The notes under the pieces are model-generated. The model searched no databases. It was given only the letters and a program-made list of their open reading frames with translations, and was not told the DNA's origin. DNA of 64,000 bases from the NCBI GenBank assembly GCA_024742835.1, contig JANSXS010000002.1, positions 82,431-146,430 of the forward strand, written 5' to 3'. Source of the DNA: Paracoccaceae bacterium (GTDB lineage Bacteria > Pseudomonadota > Alphaproteobacteria > Rhodobacterales > Rhodobacteraceae). The translations under genes and the position numbers were made by a program. Of the stretch, positions 55,694-64,000 are shown piece by piece (the stretch's first letter is position 1; the number at the start of each line of letters is the position of its first letter).

Positions 55694-57235
55694 TTGGAAG
55701 ACAGGATTTTCTTGGGGGGCGGCGGTGACGCCTACGCAACGCCGCAGGGGCTGACACTGAAATACGCCAATCGGCACGGGTTGATCGCGGGGGCCACCGG
55801 CACGGGCAAGACCGTCACGCTTCAGATCCTAGCCGAAGGGTTTTCGGCCGCCGGCGTGCCCGTGTTCCTGTCGGATGTGAAGGGCGACCTGTCGGGGCTG
55901 GCCGCGCCAGGATCCCCTGGATTCAAGCTGCATGACGCCTTCATGACGCGCGCCGGAAAAATCGGCTTTGACGAGTATGCCTACAGCGCCTTTCCGGTGA
56001 CATTCTGGGATCTGTTTGGCGAACGGGGCCACCCGGTCCGCGCCACCGTGGCCGAGATGGGGCCGCTTTTGCTGTCCAGGTTGATGGAACTGTCCCCGGC
56101 CCAGGAAGGTGTGATGAACATCGTCTTCCGGGTGGCGGATGAGCAGGGGTTGCCGCTTCTGGATCTCAAGGATCTACAGGCGATCCTGCTTTGGGTCGGC
56201 CAGAATGCCAAGGATCTGAGCCTGCGTTATGGCAATGTCTCGACGCAATCGGTGGGGGCGATTCAGCGCGCGCTTCTGGTGCTCGAAAATCAGGGCGGTG
56301 CGGCGTTTTTCGCCGAACCGGCGCTGGAACTGGCAGATCTGATGACCACAGCCCCCGACGGGCGCGGGCAGATCAACATCCTGGCCGCTGACAGGCTGAT
56401 GGGCGCGCCCCGGCTTTATGCGACGTTCCTTTTGTGGCTGCTGTCCGAGCTGTTCGAGACGCTGCCAGAGGTGGGCGATCCCGACAAGCCGAAGCTGGTC
56501 TTTTTCTTTGACGAGGCGCATCTGCTGTTCGACGACGCGCCCAAGGCATTGATCGACAAGGTTGAGCAAGTGGCGCGGCTGATCCGCTCCAAGGGGGTTG
56601 GGGTGTATTTCATCACGCAGAACCCCGATGACGTCCCCGAGGATATCCTTGGCCAGTTGGGCAACCGGGTGCAGCACGCCTTGCGGGCCTTTACCGCGCG
56701 GGATCGGCGCGCGCTGGAACGGGCCGCCGAGACCTATCGCCCCAATGCGCGGTTCGACACGTTGGACGCGATCCGGGATGTGGGCGTGGGCGAGGCCGTG
56801 ACCTCGATGTTGCAGGACAAGGGCGTGCCGGGGATTGTCGAGCGGACGTTGATCCGGCCGCCCTCCTCGAAACTGGGGCCGATTGATGCGGCGACCCGCG
56901 CGGCTGTACAGGCCGCATCGCCGGTGGCGGGCAAGTACGAGACGGCGCTTGACCGGCACTCGGCCCATGAAATCCTCAAGGCGCGGGCCGACAAGGCGGC
57001 GGATGAGGCCGCCCAAGCCGAGGCACGGGCCGAAGTGGCCGATACGGCGGCGCGCGAATTCAATGCCGCCCGGCGCTATAGCGGGGCCAGAGTGGCCCGC
57101 TCCACGTCACGCGGGCGCGGGCAGAACGAAAGCTTTGGCGAGGCGATTGCGGATGTGGTGATGAAGGAGCTCAAGGGCACCACGGGCCGGCGCATCGTGC
57201 GCGGCATCCTTGGCGGGTTGTTCAAGGGGCGGTAA
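55694..57235 (+). CDS. HerA/DUF853-like ATPase
   Basis: Encodes 513 residues from a TTG (LEDRIFLGGGGDAYATPQGLTLKYANRHGLIAG), behind AGGGG; homologues start at this point. P-loop GATGTGKTVTLQ (about 33-44), Walker B VFFFDEAHLLF, and the C-terminal domain with VYFITQNPDDVPEDILGQLGNRVQHALRAFTARDRR. The DUF853 branch of HerA/VirB4-like ATPases is hexameric and acts on DNA or nucleoprotein; the role in bacteria is not settled. Basic low-complexity C-terminus (ARSTSRGRGQN). Confidence 0.92.
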   Translation: MEDRIFLGGGGDAYATPQGLTLKYANRHGLIAGATGTGKTVTLQILAEGFSAAGVPVFLSDVKGDLSGLAAPGSPGFKLHDAFMTRAGKIGFDEYAYSAFPVTFWDLFGERGHPVRATVAEMGPLLLSRLMELSPAQEGVMNIVFRVADEQGLPLLDLKDLQAILLWVGQNAKDLSLRYGNVSTQSVGAIQRALLVLENQGGAAFFAEPALELADLMTTAPDGRGQINILAADRLMGAPRLYATFLLWLLSELFETLPEVGDPDKPKLVFFFDEAHLLFDDAPKALIDKVEQVARLIRSKGVGVYFITQNPDDVPEDILGQLGNRVQHALRAFTARDRRALERAAETYRPNARFDTLDAIRDVGVGEAVTSMLQDKGVPGIVERTLIRPPSSKLGPIDAATRAAVQAASPVAGKYETALDRHSAHEILKARADKAADEAAQAEARAEVADTAAREFNAARRYSGARVARSTSRGRGQNESFGEAIADVVMKELKGTTGRRIVRGILGGLFKGR

Positions 57236-57255
57236 CGCCACTGCGGCAGGACGCT

Positions 57256-58233
57256 TTACCTCGCCACGCCGCGCAGGTCTGCCAGCAGCGCCTCGGACAT
57301 CTTGCGCGCGCGTCGCACGCGGCTGTTACCAAGGCTGCGGGTTTCCGCCCGGATCAGCGCCTCGATGCCGATAAAAAAGGGCAGGGTCAGGTTGCGTTCG
57401 CGCTCGCTCAGGTCGAACGCCTCTGCCATGGCGTCGATCCCTTCGGCATCCACCCCCAGCCGCAGCCGACCGGACGGTATCATGCCCCGCCGCCCCATAT
57501 GCATCAAGAAACGCGCCATGTCCTTGTAAATGGGCATCGGGCGCGAACCGCCACAATCTATGCCGGTCAGGCGGGTATCGTGGGCGATCAGATTGTTGGG
57601 GTGAAAATCGCCGTGGCTGATGGCAAAGCGCCAGGTCGCGGTATTCAGCGTTTCCGCGATCCTTTGCAATTCGGCCAAAATCGGCCGCTCGATGCGGCGA
57701 AGGCGGGTAAAAGCCTGCTGGCGCGCGGCGCGTTCGGCGCGTGTCAGCCATGCCAGCGGCGCGGCGGGGCCTTCGGTTTCGGAACTTTCCGTATAGGCCC
57801 GCAGCCATCGCGCCGCCGGGTGCAGCCATTTTGCCCGGTCCTCCGGGGCGCTGGCGTAAAGCATCTGCAAAAGCGGCGTGCCCGGCACCTCCGCCATGGC
57901 CAGAACACCGGCGCGGGGGGCGTGGGCAAAGGGCGCGCTGACCTGTGCGTCACCCTCGCACATGGTTGGCCACACGCGGCGCAGTTCGGCCCAGTCCCGC
58001 GCGCAGGCGCCTGTCTCGCCGAAATATACCCGAAAGACCGTCGGCTTGTCGGCCAGCATCCCGCGCAGGATCGTACGCTTGCCGGGCACATGGCGGATCA
58101 GCTCCGAAGGGTCTGCCCGCGCCAATAGCGGCTCTTCGGCGGCCGCGCTGGTGAACTTGGCCTGCACCTGCTCCATCGCGGCCAGATCGGACGGCAGTGG
58201 CGCGGAGGGGTCGGGCGGGGGCATATGGGACAT
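57256..58233 (-). CDS. Aminoglycoside-phosphotransferase-like kinase
   Basis: Encodes 325 residues from the ATG of SHMPPPDPSAPLP, with AAGG eight bases upstream (an ATG six bases further up is also possible). Kinase-like fold: an N-lobe with KRTILRGML and VFRVYFGETG, catalytic loop ISHGDFHPNNLI (HGDxHPxN) and the metal motif GIDCG in place of the usual IDWE/IDFG. Substrate unknown; resistance is not implied. The upstream gap carries xseB on the other strand. Confidence 0.82.
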   Translation of the reverse strand: MSHMPPPDPSAPLPSDLAAMEQVQAKFTSAAAEEPLLARADPSELIRHVPGKRTILRGMLADKPTVFRVYFGETGACARDWAELRRVWPTMCEGDAQVSAPFAHAPRAGVLAMAEVPGTPLLQMLYASAPEDRAKWLHPAARWLRAYTESSETEGPAAPLAWLTRAERAARQQAFTRLRRIERPILAELQRIAETLNTATWRFAISHGDFHPNNLIAHDTRLTGIDCGGSRPMPIYKDMARFLMHMGRRGMIPSGRLRLGVDAEGIDAMAEAFDLSERERNLTLPFFIGIEALIRAETRSLGNSRVRRARKMSEALLADLRGVAR

Positions 58234-58333
58234 GGCCATATCCTTCCGCACCGCTTGGGTGGCGTCAACCGAATTGAACCGGCCCGCGCACCCGGCTAAG
58301 GTGACGGCGAAAACAGAAAAAGGGCCGCCCGGC

Positions 58334-58576
58334 ATGAGCGAAAAACCGATCAACGAGATGTCGTTCGAAGAGGCGATGAAAGCGCTGGAAGGCGTGGTCA
58401 CACGGCTGGAACGCGGCGACGTGCCGCTGGAGGAATCGATCGATCTTTACGATCATGGCGCGCGGCTCAAGAAACATTGCGAGACCAAGCTGAAAGAGGC
58501 CGAGGAAAAGGTCGCGGCGATCACGCTTGATGCGGATGGCACGCCCACCGGCACCACCCCTGTCGAGGGTGGGTGA
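58334..58576 (+). CDS. xseB: Exodeoxyribonuclease VII small subunit
   Basis: Encodes 80 residues (MSEKPINEMSFEEAMKALEGVVTRLERGDVPLEESIDLYDHGARLKKHCETKLKEAEEKV), full length for XseB. It forms the exonuclease VII complex with XseA, which is not in this window. Its stop overlaps the start of ispA (TGATG). The xseB-ispA-dxs order is the widespread proteobacterial operon. Confidence 0.96.
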   Translation: MSEKPINEMSFEEAMKALEGVVTRLERGDVPLEESIDLYDHGARLKKHCETKLKEAEEKVAAITLDADGTPTGTTPVEGG

Positions 58577-59439
58577 TGTTGCAGGACGCGCTGACGCGGG
58601 ATGGCGCGACGATCCGGGCCTGTCTGCAAGAGACGCTGGAGGGCGACACCGTGCTTCTGGCCGCGATGCGCCACGCATTGTTCGGGGGCAAGGCCCTGCG
58701 TGGCTTTCTGGTGATGGAAACCGCGCGGCTGCATGACATGGACGAGGCCCGCGTCGTCTATCCGGCTGCCGGAATCGAGGCGCTGCACGCCTACAGCCTT
58801 GTCCATGACGATCTGCCCTGCATGGACGATGACGATCTGCGCCGGGGCCAGCCTACAGTACATGTGAAATGGGATCAGGCAACCGCCGTTCTGGTGGGCG
58901 ATGCCCTGCAATCGCTGGCGTTCGAGCTGACGCTGGACCCGCGCGGCGCGCCGGATGCGGCTGCGCGGGCCGATCTGGCGCTGCGGCTGGCGCGGGCGTC
59001 AGGCAAGGATGGCATGGTCCTGGGGCAGGCGCTTGATATCGCCGCCGAAAGCGCCGACCGCCCGCTCGACCTGCAAGAGATCACGGCGCTTCAGGCAGGC
59101 AAGACCGGCGCGCTTTTTGTCTATGCCGCCACGGCGGGCGCGGTCATGGCGGGGGCCGATGCCGCGCCGCTGGCGCGCTATGCCACCGCGCTTGGCCTTG
59201 CCTTTCAGATCCAGGATGACGTGATCGACGAGACCGGCGACGCCACCCATGTAGGCAAGGCCGTGGGCAAGGATGCCGCCGCGGGCAAGGCCACCTTCGT
59301 GTCGCTTCTGGGGCTGGACGGGGCGAAACGCCGCGCGGCGGATCTTGTGACCGAAGCCTGTGACGCCCTATCTGTTTATCAACGCCGCGCAGAAACCTTG
59401 CAGGCGCTCGCGCGCTTCGTTATCTCGCGTCAGATCTGA
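58576..59439 (+). CDS. ispA: Farnesyl diphosphate synthase (polyprenyl synthetase)
   Basis: Encodes 287 residues from the ATG overlapping the xseB stop (a GTG one codon earlier is possible). Condenses isopentenyl and dimethylallyl diphosphates. First Asp-rich motif [15 protein letters not shown], second [12 protein letters not shown], and [13 protein letters not shown] near the N-terminus. Length fits the bacterial C15 enzyme. The next gene, dxs, starts 25 bases downstream. Confidence 0.96.
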   Translation: MLQDALTRDGATIRACLQETLEGDTVLLAAMRHALFGGKALRGFLVMETARLHDMDEARVVYPAAGIEALHAYSLVHDDLPCMDDDDLRRGQPTVHVKWDQATAVLVGDALQSLAFELTLDPRGAPDAAARADLALRLARASGKDGMVLGQALDIAAESADRPLDLQEITALQAGKTGALFVYAATAGAVMAGADAAPLARYATALGLAFQIQDDVIDETGDATHVGKAVGKDAAAGKATFVSLLGLDGAKRRAADLVTEACDALSVYQRRAETLQALARFVISRQI

Positions 59440-59464
59440 GCCATTGACCGCCAAGGAGGGCCCG

Positions 59465-61390
59465 ATGACCCGGCCCCAGACACCGCTTCTCGATACCGTC
59501 ACCACCCCAGCCGACCTCAAGCACCTGGCCGATGACCAGCTTGTGCAGGTCGCGCATGAATTACGCGCCGAGACGATCGCGGCGGTGTCGGAAACCGGCG
59601 GGCATCTAGGCGCGGGGCTTGGCGTGGTGGAGCTGACGGTGGCGCTGCATCATGTGTTCGATGCACCGCGCGACAAGATCATCTGGGATGTCAGCCACCA
59701 GTGTTATCCCCACAAGATCATCACAGGGCGGCGTGACCGCATCCGCACGATCCGCCAGAAAGACGGGCTTTCAGGTTTCACCAAGCGCACGGAATCGCCC
59801 TATGATCCGTTCGGGGCCGCGCATAGCTCCACCTCCATTTCCGCCGCCTTGGGCTTTGCAGTGGCGCGCGATCTGGGCGGGGCCAGCGACACCGGGCATG
59901 GCGATGCCATCGCCATCATCGGTGACGGGGCAATGTCGGCGGGCATGGCGTTCGAGGCGATGAACCACGCGGGCCATCTGGGCAAGCGGCTGATCGTCAT
60001 CCTGAACGACAACGAAATGTCCATCGCGCCGCCCGTGGGCGCGTTGTCGTCGTACCTGTCGCGCCTTTACGCAGGCGAGCCGTTTCAGGAATTCAAGGCC
60101 GCCGCCAAGGGGGCCGTGTCGCTGCTGCCCGGTCCGTTCCAGGAGGGCGCGCGCCGCGCCAAGGAAATGCTAAAGGGCATGGCCGTGGGCGGCACCTTGT
60201 TCGAGGAACTGGGATTTTCCTATGTCGGCCCCATCGACGGGCACGATATGGACCAGCTTTTGCCGGTGCTGCGCACGGTCAAGGCACGGGCGACCGGACC
60301 GATGCTGATCCATGTGCTCACCAAAAAGGGCAAAGGCTATGCCCCCGCCGAAGGTTCCAGCGACGGCGGCCATGCAACCGCGAAATTCGATCTGGTCACC
60401 GGCGAACAGACGAAATCCCCCACCAACGCGCCCGCCTATACCAAGGTGTTCGGGCAAGCGTTGGTGGATCATGCCGCGCAGGATGACAGGATCTGTGCGA
60501 TCACGGCGGCCATGCCGGGCGGCACCGGGCTTGACCTGTTCGACAAGCGTTATCCGTCGCGCTGTTTCGACGTGGGCATCGCCGAGCAACACGCGGTGAC
60601 CTTCGCCGCAGCACTTGCAGCGGGCGGCATGAAACCCTTCTGCGCGCTTTACTCCACCTTTCTGCAACGCGGTTACGATCAGGTGGTGCATGACGTGGCG
60701 ATCCAGAACCTGCCGGTGCGCTTTGCGGTGGACCGGGCCGGTCTTGTGGGGGCGGATGGCGCGACACATGCGGGCAGTTTCGACGTGGCCTATCTGGCCT
60801 GCCTTCCGAACATGACCGTCATGGCCGCCGCAGACGAGGCCGAACTGGTTCACATGGTTGCAACTGCCGTGGCGCATGACAACGGGCCGATTGCGTTCCG
60901 GTATCCGCGCGGCGAGGGCGAGGGCGTGACCATGCCCGAACGTGGCGAGGTACTGAAAATCGGAAAGGGGCGCATGGTGCAACAGGGCGGGCGTGTCGCG
61001 ATCCTGTCTTTCGGCACCCGTCTTGGAGAGGTTTTGAAGGCTTCAGAGGCGCTCTCGGCCCGTGGCATCATGCCGACCGTCGCCGATGCACGCTTTGCCA
61101 AGCCGCTGGATACCGAGCTGGTGCTGACCCTCGCGCGCGATCACGAGGCGCTGATCACCATCGAGGAAGGCTCCATCGGCGGGTTCGGTAGCCATGTTGC
61201 GCAATGCCTGGCCGAGGCAGGCGTGTTCGATCACGGCCTCAAGTTCCGCTCGATGATCCTGCCCGACAGTTTCCTGGATCAATCCAGCCCAGCAGACATG
61301 TATGCAACTGCCGGATTGCAAGCCGCCGATATCGAAGCCAAGGTTTTGGATGTGCTCGGCGTATCTCAGATCGACAGCAAGCGCGCCTGA
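59465..61390 (+). CDS. dxs: 1-Deoxy-D-xylulose-5-phosphate synthase
   Basis: Encodes 641 residues from the ATG behind AAGGAGGG. Thiamine-diphosphate enzyme for the first step of the MEP isoprenoid pathway. [29 protein letters not shown], the TPP motif GDGAMSAG...[14 protein letters not shown], and the transketolase-type second half with [19 protein letters not shown] and the catalytic DGATHAG are intact. Forms the isoprenoid operon with ispA. Confidence 0.98.
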   Translation: MTRPQTPLLDTVTTPADLKHLADDQLVQVAHELRAETIAAVSETGGHLGAGLGVVELTVALHHVFDAPRDKIIWDVSHQCYPHKIITGRRDRIRTIRQKDGLSGFTKRTESPYDPFGAAHSSTSISAALGFAVARDLGGASDTGHGDAIAIIGDGAMSAGMAFEAMNHAGHLGKRLIVILNDNEMSIAPPVGALSSYLSRLYAGEPFQEFKAAAKGAVSLLPGPFQEGARRAKEMLKGMAVGGTLFEELGFSYVGPIDGHDMDQLLPVLRTVKARATGPMLIHVLTKKGKGYAPAEGSSDGGHATAKFDLVTGEQTKSPTNAPAYTKVFGQALVDHAAQDDRICAITAAMPGGTGLDLFDKRYPSRCFDVGIAEQHAVTFAAALAAGGMKPFCALYSTFLQRGYDQVVHDVAIQNLPVRFAVDRAGLVGADGATHAGSFDVAYLACLPNMTVMAAADEAELVHMVATAVAHDNGPIAFRYPRGEGEGVTMPERGEVLKIGKGRMVQQGGRVAILSFGTRLGEVLKASEALSARGIMPTVADARFAKPLDTELVLTLARDHEALITIEEGSIGGFGSHVAQCLAEAGVFDHGLKFRSMILPDSFLDQSSPADMYATAGLQAADIEAKVLDVLGVSQIDSKRA

Positions 61391-61409
61391 CCGGCGCCTG
61401 TCTTCAAGA

Positions 61410-61598
61410 TCAATCGCCCGGATCGGCTTTCTTGTTCGACACCTCGCCCGACAGCGCCCTTGCCAGAGTGTCGACGCTGGATTGTACCGCACCAATCGCC
61501 GATACGCTCAGCATCACAATAGCGGCGCACATCACAACCCAATCCACGGTCACGGCACCGTCTTCCTTGGTGGTAAAAATTTTCAGCAGCTTTTTCAT
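61410..61598 (-). CDS. Flp-type type IVb pilin-like protein
   Basis: Encodes 62 residues from the ATG at MKKLLKIFTTKEDGAVTVDWVVMCAAIVMLSVSAIGAVQSSVDTLARALS, with AAAGG upstream. The pattern (short basic leader, Gly-Ala before the hydrophobic segment, Val/Ile-rich helix) is that of Flp/Fap pilins processed by a TadV-type peptidase, but no tad export genes are nearby. Residue 5 after the cleavage Gly is not the usual Glu, so it may be a minor or orphan pilin. It has a long AT-rich region upstream. Confidence 0.65.
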   Translation of the reverse strand: MKKLLKIFTTKEDGAVTVDWVVMCAAIVMLSVSAIGAVQSSVDTLARALSGEVSNKKADPGD

Positions 61599-62264
61599 GG
61601 CGAACCTTTCAAGGGCCTTGGGCCTGGTAAAGCGTGTCGCGAAACGCTTTGTTGCCGCTGGCGGATGTTGCAGCGCGTTGCCCCCAGGCATCCGAGTGCC
61701 GCCAGCTTTCCACCACGAAATCGCCCCGGAATCTGGCAAAAATGTGGCAACTCAGACGTGAACGGCACCCAAGAGCGGGCAGGCCATAATCTTGCACGAT
61801 GACGAAAGAAAAGTCGCCAAGATGCTGATAAAAAATGCAATTCTGCTTTTGAACGGATACTTTCACCAGGCAGTCTGTATTTTGAACTGTCGGTTTCAGC
61901 AGGCCAGTTGCCATGCTGGAAACTTGGATTCCAATTAATTTTTATATTTTTAACAGGTATTTACGAAGCAAATTTCACGTAAAAAATCGACATTGGTCTG
62001 ATTGCGGCGCAAATAAGGCAACTGTGCCAAAAAACAGGAAAACAGCCCCGATCTTTGCCACAACTTTACCACAATTGTTGAGACAACAGGTTCAGCCTTT
62101 GCGGTTTGGCGTCATTGGCTCGAATATCGAAACACGTGACAGCCATGACAGGTCAGAATTGTCTCTGCCAGATCAAATGTCCGAATCTTTTGTGGTGGAA
62201 AACGGGCAGGCCGCTGGGACTGCCGCACGTGTTGTCTGACGGTACAGCGCCTCCTTGTGTGGCA
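61599..62264. other. Long AT-rich non-coding region upstream of the pilin-like gene
   Basis: 666 bases with no supported gene. AT content rises sharply at 61900-62060 (runs such as AATTAATTTTTATATTTTT). The start of the region (61629-61650) holds a collapsed copy of the MITE ends. Short open frames in it have no recognisable domain. It is probably an extended regulatory region of the pilin-like gene. Confidence 0.45.
61629..61650. repeat. Collapsed relative of the MITE-like element
   Basis: AAAGCGTGTCGCGAAACGCT plus TT: arms AAAGCGT and ACGCTTT around an 8-base centre. Its right half TCGCGAAACGCTTT is identical to the right end of the 36098-36215 element (36199-36213), so it looks like two ends brought together by loss of the interior, or a minimal member of the same family. 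Confidence 0.5.
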
Positions 62265-62687
62265 TCAGACCGATTGCACCCCTTTGCGACATTGGCCAAG
62301 CGACTGCCCCTGCACAGGTTGGCCGCGCATGTCGATGGCAAAGACCTCGCCACTGTCAGAAATCAAAAGCGCGCTGCTGTCGGGCAGGGTAAAACGCCGG
62401 GCGTAGCCGTCGGGATGGATCTCTACGCGTTGCCCACGCGGGGCCCCTGCTTCGAGCATCATGACAAAGGGACGCAGCGCGGTTTCCTGCCTTTGCAATA
62501 TGAACTGAGGCGGATAGCGACCGGCTTTTTCGGTCAGGGTGCAATCCCAGATGAACATGTCCCCGACAGAAGCGGCAAGAGACGCGTGGCTGACAACCCG
62601 CTGTGCTGGCTCCACTGCCGTAGGCGCGCCGGATTGACAGCCCGCAAGGGCCGCAACCGCAATGACCACCAGAATCGATCTTGTCAT
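62265..62687 (-). CDS. Small lipoprotein of unknown function
   Basis: Encodes 140 residues from the second of two ATG codons (MTRSILVVIAVAALAGC), six bases after GGGAGG. The lipobox LAGC predicts lipidation at Cys17. The mature part has two more Cys (FIWDCTLTEKAG and QCRKGVQ), possibly a disulfide, and beta-like segments (YARRFTLPDSSALLISDSGEVFAIDMRG). No family was recognised. Confidence 0.7.
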   Translation of the reverse strand: MTRSILVVIAVAALAGCQSGAPTAVEPAQRVVSHASLAASVGDMFIWDCTLTEKAGRYPPQFILQRQETALRPFVMMLEAGAPRGQRVEIHPDGYARRFTLPDSSALLISDSGEVFAIDMRGQPVQGQSLGQCRKGVQSV

Positions 62688-62772
62688 TGTCATCCTCCCA
62701 AATGTTGTGCCCGGCCGTCGTCGCAGGGGCAGTGTACCTGTCCGGCAGGCCGATGCAATCACACCGCGCCGA

Positions 62773-63348
62773 TCACGGCACGCGGCCGGGATAAAGGGCA
62801 TCAAGCGCGATAACGGTCCACCCGGCGCGCAGATCGGCGTTGGCTGCCCGGTCCGCGGTGATCAGCCCCATGATCAGACCGTCTGTCAGCTCGACCCCGA
62901 ATGCGACCCCCCAGAATTGTCCGGCGCCGGGGCCGGGATGGATGGCAATGAATTGCTGGGCAACAGCCGCTGCGCCGCGATGCCGGAACATGTACCGTTC
63001 GGCCAGAGTCGCGCCCCGATTTTCCATCTGATCCAGATAGGCGGTGCGAAACCCGGCCAGGGTGCCAAGGGTTTGCGCCGCGCGATGCCCGATGAAGGTG
63101 ATCGTCACGTCGCCATGGGCCTCGGTGGGCAGGCGCATGTCGATCAGGTTCGGCGGCATGGGGGCTGTTTCGCTTTGCGGCTCGGCAAAACTCAGGCCGC
63201 CCTCGGCACAAATCCGCGCGGCGACGCTGATCTGACGACACTCCGCCGCCATAGCGGTTTGCCACTGGCCACAGACCAGCCAAAGCGCCAGCGCGATGCG
63301 CGTAAGCCTTCTGTTATACCGCCGCGATGCGCTTTGAACTCGGGGCAC
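62773..63348 (-). CDS. Exported protein of unknown function
   Basis: Encodes 191 residues from the GTG at 63348, which follows AAGGAAAA; an ATG at 63414 would add 22 residues. Signal peptide RRLTRIALALWLVCGQWQTAMA, cut before AECRQI. Mature part: VTITFIGHRAAQTLGTLAGFRTAYLDQMENRGATLAERYMFRHRGAAAVAQQFIAIHPG resembles a small periplasmic T6SS/secretion-like or DUF protein but no family is certain. The lipoprotein at 62265 is on the same strand. Confidence 0.65.
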   Translation of the reverse strand: MPRVQSASRRYNRRLTRIALALWLVCGQWQTAMAAECRQISVAARICAEGGLSFAEPQSETAPMPPNLIDMRLPTEAHGDVTITFIGHRAAQTLGTLAGFRTAYLDQMENRGATLAERYMFRHRGAAAVAQQFIAIHPGPGAGQFWGVAFGVELTDGLIMGLITADRAANADLRAGWTVIALDALYPGRVP

Positions 63349-63523
63349 ACGCTTTTCCTTTGTGCTTGGGGCGCCGCAAGCCTGATGCGTTTCCAGGCCG
63401 GTGACATGGATCATGTTTGAGCATGGAACATGGCAGATTGTCCATCACCGTGCACCGCGCTTGACGCAAGCGGCCCGACGCACCACTTTTGAAGACAAGG
63501 CTGAGCCAGGGATGGAGCGCGCC

Positions 63524-64000
63524 ATGCACAGACGCCGATTCATGATAACCTCCATAGCCGCCAGTGCCGCGGCGGGGCTGGCCTCCGTTCCGGCTCATGC
63601 GCTGACGACAAGCGCGGGGGCCATGAGCGTCAGCACTATGGCCACCGGGTTGCGGGACCCCTGGGCGGTCGGCTTTTTGCCGGATGGTGCGCTGCTGGTC
63701 ACGGAAAAGGCAGGACGCCTGCTCCATCTGGAAGGTGGGCAAAGCCGGGCCGTGTCGGGGCTACCCGAGGTTGCGGCACGCGGGCAGGGCGGTCTTCTGG
63801 ATATTCTGGTGCCCAAAGATTTCGCCCGCAGCCGGGAGATCTATCTGACCTATTCCAAGCCGCAATCGGGCGGGGCGGGTACGGTCGTGGCGCGCGCCAC
63901 GCTGTCGGATGACGCTAAAAGGCTCAGGGATTGGCGCGATATCTTTGAATTGACGCCCGGCTCTTCGGGGGGGCGGCATTTCGGCTCCCGGCTGGTCGAA
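63524..64000 (+). CDS. PQQ-dependent sugar dehydrogenase-like protein, 3' end outside window
   Basis: Open from the ATG (HRRRFMITSIAASAAAGLASVPAHA) to base 64000, 159 codons visible. A GGAG site precedes it. The N-terminus RRRFMITS with a hydrophobic tail is a twin-Arg-like signal. The mature sequence MATGLRDPWAVGFLPDGALLVTEKAGRLLHLEGGQSRAVSGLPEVAARGQGGLLDILVPKDFARSREIYLTYSKP is the first blade of the YliI/aldose sugar dehydrogenase beta propeller (glucose/sorbosone dehydrogenase family). The rest of the propeller and the PQQ residues lie outside the window. Confidence 0.85.
   Translation, partial: MHRRRFMITSIAASAAAGLASVPAHALTTSAGAMSVSTMATGLRDPWAVGFLPDGALLVTEKAGRLLHLEGGQSRAVSGLPEVAARGQGGLLDILVPKDFARSREIYLTYSKPQSGGAGTVVARATLSDDAKRLRDWRDIFELTPGSSGGRHFGSRLVE

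Overview
The window looks like a chromosomal segment of a Rhodobacterales (Roseobacter-group) alphaproteobacterium. The evidence is a ChpT-type phosphotransferase of the CtrA pathway, the ornithine-lipid pair olsB-olsA, DUF3553/DUF6477/DUF6456 genes, a ribosomal protein L21 with the long C-terminal tail usual in this order, and a non-pyrrolysine trimethylamine methyltransferase homologue. Coding density is high and GC-rich, apart from the first 8.1 kb and a few intergenic patches.

Region 1 (1-8170) is an integrated mobile element that resembles a P4-like phage satellite or other replicating genomic island. It carries a tyrosine integrase (5' end outside the window), a small coupled ORF, an AlpA-type regulator, a YfjI/DUF3987-like replication ATPase, and a non-coding 240-bp block of direct and inverted repeats that looks like a replication origin. 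After that come an unknown gene, a tight operon of four unknown small genes, and a lower-GC two-gene cassette on the opposite strand (a 430-aa protein and a 171-aa membrane protein) pressed against the 3' end of tRNA-Ser(CGA). That cassette sits where satellites carry anti-phage cargo and is the best candidate for an undescribed system. A 24-bp near-identical repeat precedes two of the element's transcription units and may be its regulatory signature.

Region 2 (8170-24360) is core genome: tRNA-Ser, two DUF2059 proteins, rplU-rpmA, a GNAT enzyme, obgE-proB-proA, chpT, DUF3553, olsB-olsA, a ThiE-like protein, a TrmJ-like methyltransferase, ctaA, an M32 carboxypeptidase, an AbrB-type membrane protein, and a decayed iorA/iorB-like molybdenum hydroxylase remnant.

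Region 3 (24360-43710) holds a radical SAM protein, zwf-pgl-pgi (glucose-6-phosphate node), a cupin, eno, two DMT exporters, a Fur/Mur regulator, an EEP phosphatase-like enzyme, a DUF2238 membrane protein, selO, a GNAT enzyme, a MITE-like repeat, ppk2, an alpha/beta hydrolase, metA (with the acetyl-CoA-type Glu), a P-loop ATPase, a FadL-like porin and guaA.

Region 4 (43710-64000) holds the MttB homologue, DUF6477 and DUF6456 genes, a VIT-family transporter, lipA, a divergent cell-wall pair (DUF882 peptidase and L,D-transpeptidase), lpxD-acp-fabF-like, an IalB-like protein, a HerA-like ATPase, a phosphotransferase, xseB-ispA-dxs (isoprenoid operon), a Flp-like pilin with a long AT-rich upstream region, two exported proteins, and the start of a PQQ-type sugar dehydrogenase cut by the window end.

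Start codons were chosen from Shine-Dalgarno sequences, overlaps with the preceding gene and recalled family N-termini. Functions come from recognising motifs by eye, not from searches.
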